A stretch of 64,000 nt of DNA from positions 23,862,166 through 23,926,165 of the forward strand of contig CAIIXF020000011.1 in assembly GCA_903813345.2 (NCBI GenBank), in the 5' to 3' direction. This document shows, piece by piece, positions 55,201 through 61,200 of the stretch; position 1 is the first letter of the stretch, and every line of letters starts with the position of its first letter. Source of the stretch: Owenia fusiformis (Eukaryota; Annelida; Polychaeta; Sabellida; Oweniidae). Under the pieces are notes generated by a model. It was not told where the DNA came from. It did no database searches and saw only the letters and a list, made by a program, of their open reading frames with translations. Position numbers and translations under genes: made by a program.

Positions 55201-58200
55201 GGTGTTAACAACACCAAGCCTAAGTTATAAAAAAAATAACGAATTTTTCCTAACTAGCTATTTCTTACACTTATAACTTATCTGGTTTATTCAACCCCGG
55301 GGTTATCTATCAGTCTTACATGGTGCGATGAGAGTTATCTACAATAAACTCATTAAACTGGTTTTTCTCAAACCTTAACACTAAATATCTAACTACTGAA
55401 TGCCTAACTACTATGTACAGTTATCTTCGCAAGTTTAACTCGCAGCTAAGTGCTACTCATACGTATCACTAAATGTCCTTGACAACCTTCATAATTCTCA
55501 AGGCTGTGCTCTCGAATTAGTGTTCATGGGAGGCAAACAGGATGGTTCCTCCAATCATAATCTGTGTCACATCTCTGTCGGGGTCCTGAGTACCTTGATC
55601 TATAGACTTTTGCTAGTGGGACCCTACTGGTACGAGTACTGGACGAACCTGGACTATTCTGTCCAAAATCTCTCAGGCTTCGAGGAAATTCACTAAGTCT
55701 ACTTCTCTGGCCATATCTCTTTTCTTTGACTGGATGACTACTTACTACATCCATAGTCACTTTCCGAGATGTTATTTTGTATGTGTCTCCAACACGTACC
55801 TCAGCATCTCTAGAACTTCCTGATCTCATGGTCATCTTACACTGACCATAGTCTAATATGGCTCTTGAAGCAGCAAGGTAATCAGTACCTAAGATGCCAT
55901 CGAATTCAATATCTGCCACCACTACTTTTAAGTTCTCAACATGGCCACCAATGTTTATTCCAACACGTGCAACACCTTTTTGACTTAATGGTTCCCCACC
56001 AGCTTGTATAATGACTCTATTGGATGGCTCAAGTTTTGGCCTCTTAAGTTCAGGCATCTTTCGGTAGACCTCTGAGTTTATTATGGTACTAGCTGCCCCT
56101 GAATCAACTAGAAATGCAACATCTGTGTTGCAAACGGTTCCATGAGCCACTATCTTATTGGTGTGTTTAGAAGCCTTGACATCTTTACCCTGACGGGATA
56201 GAAACTCAACTGTGGCTACCTGGCTGTGACTCTCTTGGGCTTCCTTAGCCCGCTCTTCAGCGTGTTTTCTAGAGAAGCACTCAGCTATTCTATGTCCAGG
56301 CTTGTGGCAGTAAAAACATTCCATTCTCCTGAAAGCTGGCCTTGACATCTCAGGCTCAGGCTTGTTCTGTTTGGACACTAATTCCGTCATTTTCTCCATC
56401 AGAGTTTCGATCTTATTCTCCAGGGCCATTAATTTATTTTCATTCTTATCCTTGTCTTCAATGGCCATCACACGACTACACTTTGGTTTTTGTCCCTTCC
56501 TTATCCTTTCGGATTCCAGATAGGATTCTTCCTTAAGGGCTACTTCAATGGCCTGGTCCAAGGTATCACAATCCTTGGCATGTATCGCCCTCCGTATATC
56601 CTCCTCTAATATGGACTGTTCAAAACTTCGTCGGGCAAGTCGATCCTGAGCAGTACGACTCATCTCTGGATAAGCCAGTGCAGTGAGCCTCCTTATGTCC
56701 TGGCCAAGAGTTTGCAGAGTTTCCTTAGGCTTTCGAATCCTGCTGACTAACTCTGCCTCATAAACCTCGGCCTTGCCACCCGGACCAAATCTCTTTTCAA
56801 GAGCCAAGAGGAGTTGGTCATAAGTATAACCATGTTCCATTTCTAGAACAATTTCTTGAGCAGGGCCTCTAAGACTCGTGGCAAGAAAATTTCTCTTATC
56901 TTCTTCTGACCAATGGTTTAAATCACCACATATCTCAAAATAGGCCCTGTAATCTTGCCAAGGGGTGAATCCATTATATACATCTGGCTTAATCCTACTC
57001 TTACTAGATGACCCCAAGTTCTCCGATCCAAATTTATCACACAGTTTAGAGCACATCTGGATTAATTCTGTGGTTAAATTGGACTCTGAACTTCTATTTA
57101 CTGGTTCCTCTTTATGAGCTGCTGAGCTTGTTCCAAGACTAGAGGCCAACCCTAAGGAAGAAGGCTTAAAGTTCTCCCTCACTCCCTCCTGATTCAATAG
57201 ACATGGTTTGGAAGTAGTTGTTGGTATATTTCCGCGACCACCTGCACCCGGATCCTCATCCTCTAAGTTTTTAAGTCTCGGGTTTACGGCATCTGTACTG
57301 GAGTTGACTTTCCATTTGCTGGGCTTTATATGAATTCTCTCCTGCCTTTTCAAACTACATGGCTTCCTTGAACTCGCAGGCAAGGGATCAGGGTCAAAAG
57401 CAGGTTCAGACAATGGCTGAAACGGACCGGCATGATTCATCGACCCTATCTCAGGTTGCATACTACTACTGTGTAGTTTTTCCACGATGGACGTCTCTAT
57501 GGTCTGTTGAAAGTTTTTCATTTGTGTTTGCACTTCCTGTCTGTTGAATTCCACTCTCTGTGCAATCCTATTAATATTGTAGAGCTGAGCTTGTTGGGAC
57601 TCCACTACTGTTTCTGCTAAACGTTGCATTTGTTTTTTGCTGGTTTATCATTGTCTCACTTAACAGTTCAATTTTGGACTTAAGCTTACACTCCCTTATC
57701 CTTGAGTCAGGTTCCCTCCTAATTTCCTCACCCGGTCCTCCGAAGGACCTATCAGCTAAAGTGGAAGTGAGTGGGAACCTCTGTCTCCTTGGGGGTTCTC
57801 GTCTAGCCCCAGGTATCTGGTCGAATGGGGTTTTAGCATCTGTGAGGACAGCTCCGGTCAAATATCCAGAACTCAGTTGACCAGGTATCCACATTTTTTC
57901 AGTATCAGAATCAGAAGTGTCAACGCTTGTGCCAGGATAAGGAAATGCCCATTTCTTGGACCCTTTCTTTTTATCAATATTTTTCACATCTTGAACAGTC
58001 TCATCACCTGCTCCTGGATTATCTATATCCATTTTATCAGTCTTCAGAAAAACTGTTTTCTCTAGCTCACTATCTTCCCTAAGATTCATTGACACTCGAG
58101 GTGGAAGATCCGTCCTTTGTTCCATATTGTTATGTTGTATCACAAAGTCTGCAGTCACAATATCCCACCGCTGCCACCAGTGTAACAAACTAGCCGATTT

Positions 58201-61200
58201 GTGGTAGTGTGAGGGCTAGGTTACTTTGGGATTTCCTGGTACACGTTAAATGTACTTGTGTTTTACAGCAATTACAACACGACAAACAATATAGATTTAT
58301 TTCACATATATTATAACATTAATTATACACAAATAAATTCAAAATGTCCAAATAAACTTGTTGTTGTTAATTATATACGTCCACTCTCTGGTACAATAAT
58401 AGTTCAAAGTAGAATTCTATTCAAAGTTCACAGTGGCCAAACTGAATCCCAATGATGACTGTAATGCTGGCCTAGGTGCAAGGGTTACTTGAGGTTCCTG
58501 GTTAGTAGTGTCCCTTTCAGTCCTCATACACACACGGATGCATATAATCGCGATCAAACAGGTCACTATGAATAAAACACTGACTAGGACCAAGGCGAAG
58601 AAAGGAACATCCAATTCCATGAATTAGATCTATGAAGGCTGGACACCACTTCTGTAAGCTCTATGCTGGGGATAGCTTCACCCTCTTGAAGTGCTGTCCA
58701 GTCCTGTAGATTCCCACGCAGCAAATCGACTACTTCTTCAGATAGCAGAAAACTTCTAAGTTTTGTAGATCCAAAATATCAGCTAAGTTTTGCAGTTAGC
58801 AAAAACGACTAAGTTTTGTAGTTCCAAAAATTCCTCTAATAAGCCAATAAATTCATCCAGGTTGTCACATCAATGGCTTATAATCATCGATGGCTACTTC
58901 ATCAGGCTAAGAGAAGTCAATAGTCAATAGTCAATGGTCAGTCATCCCATGTAGCAGATCGACTATGTTCTTCAGATAGCAGAAAACTTCTAAGTTTTGT
59001 AGATCCAAAATATCAGCTAAGTTTTGCAGTTAGCAAAAACGACTAAGTTTTGTAGTTCCAAAAATTCCTCTAATAAGCCAATAAATTCATCCAGGTTGTC
59101 ACATCGATGGCTTATAATCATCAATGGCTACTTCATCAGGCTAAGAGAAGTCAATAGTCAATAGTCAATGGTCAGTCATCCCATGTAGCAGATCGACTAT
59201 GTTCTTCAGATAGCAGAAAACTTCTAAGTTTTGTAGATCCAAAAAATCAGCTAAGTTTTGCAGTTAGCAAAAACGACTAAGTTTTGTAGTTCCAAAAATT
59301 CCTCTAATAAGCCAATAAATTCATCCAGGTTGTCACATAAATGACTTATAATCATCAATGGCTACTTCATCAGGCTAAGAGAAGTCAATAGTCAATGGTC
59401 AGTCATCCCATGTAGCAGATCGACTATGTTCTTCAGATAGCAGAAAACTTCTAAGTTTTGTAGATCGAAAAAATCAGCTAAGTTTTGCAGTTAGCAAAAA
59501 TGACTAAGTTTTGTAGTTCCAAAAATTCCTCTAATAAGCCAATAAATTCATCCAGGTTGTCACATCAATGGCTTATAATCATCAATGGCTACTTCATCAG
59601 GCTAAGAGAAGTCAATAGTCAATAGTCAATGGTCAGTCATCCCATGTAGCAGATCGACTATGTTCTTCAGATAGCAGAAAACTTCTAAGTTTTGTAGATC
59701 CAAAAAATCAGCTAAGTTTTGCAGTTAGCAAAAACGACTAAGTTTTGTAGTTCCAAAAATTCCTCTAATAAGCCAATAAATTCATCCAGGTTGTCACATC
59801 AATGGCTTATAATCATCAATGGCTACTTCATCAGGCTAAGAGAAGTCAATAGTCAATAGTCAATGGTCAGTCATCCCATGTAGCAGATCGACTATGTTCT
59901 TCAGATAGCAGAAAACTTCTAAGTTTTGTAGATCGAAAAAATCAGCTAAGTTTTGCAGTTAGCAAAAATGACTAAGTTTTGTAGTTCCAGAAAACTGCCT
60001 AAGTTTTGTAGTTCCAAAAATCCCGTAAATCAGAGCCACATAGTCCCGTTCGTCAAAAGTCAATGTGCTATCTGCTCCAACATCAGTGGCTTATAATCAT
60101 CTAGGACTATCGGGCTAATAGTCAGCGAAAAACTTCCTAAGTTTTGTAGTTCCAGAAAACTTCCTAAGTTTTGTAGTTCCAATTGCTTCCCTCAATAAGC
60201 CAGTTTATTCATCTAGATTCCAACATCAGTGGCTTATAATCATCTAAGACTATTCCCTCGGGCTAATAGTCAGCGAAAAACTTCCTAAGTTTTGTAGTTC
60301 CAAGAATCATCTAAGTTTTGCAGTTAGCAAAAACGACAAAGTTTTGTAGTTCCAAAACTCCCGAATATCAGAGCCACATAGTCCCGTTCGTCAAAGGTCA
60401 GTGTGTCAGAAGCCCCTGAGTCACGTCTGCCGCTGTATTTATACCCCAACATGTATGTAACATGTGTTTTGCACACGAAACTATCTGCCTAACCAATCAT
60501 AGCTCACGAGCGGCTGATGCAATACCTGGCCAGTCACTGGAATCCCAGGCAGGATATCACTAGTGCATAATTAATTAATATGATGCAATGATGACATAAC
60601 TTTTGCAAAAAATTAGCTTCACCTAACAATCACGATCTCTGTTTTTTAACACAGAACAAACATATATCTTGTAATTAACTAGCTAGATTAAGATATAAAC
60701 TAGATAAATATAACAAAAACCAATCATCATTGGCTCTAATTATGGCGGAATTGCAAGGAAAAACGAGTTATTGAATGTAGGTCAACAGAGTTCTCTAATA
60801 GGAGGTGAGAAAATGCACACGAACGAAAGCAAAATAAATCTCCCAGAAAAGAGTAGTTTACACTATTCCCAGTACACCTAAAGAGTTCTATTCATAAATA
60901 TAACTATATAAGCTCTCAATTGTGACTGGGAAACACTTTCCTACTGTCAAAACTGTCTAAAGTGCTAAAAACGGCACTGGACTCCAAAAATAAAATTTTG
61001 AAAAATGAAAAATTCGTTACATATGAGATCTGAGATGAATCATTGGATCATCATCATCATAAAATCTAGATCTACATATTAGGTCTAGATCAAGCTATGT
61101 TCACAGAGAAGTAATTTATATTGTTTTACTAGACTATTACATTCGATAGCTAGGCTAGTACTTCAATAGTATAGACTAGATCTACAAGACTCGTGCTTTT

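Larger units (their letters stand above)
52339..61021 (-). mobile_element. Young LTR retrotransposon, Gag-protease only, probably Ty3/Gypsy group
   Basis: 8683 bp with two LTRs of equal length (2841 bp) beginning TG and ending CA in element orientation, flanked by TATG (52335-52338, 61022-61025). Next to the 5' LTR (right side) is a primer-binding-like TGGTGGCAGCGGTGGGAT, and next to the 3' LTR a purine tract GGTTGGGAGGAG. The 3.0-kb internal region encodes Gag with zinc knuckle and an aspartic protease; no reverse transcriptase, RNase H or integrase is recognisable, so it is taken as non-autonomous. I found no difference between the LTRs in the parts compared, so insertion is very recent. 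It sits in sense orientation in intron 1, 240 bp after exon 1. Confidence 0.93.
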
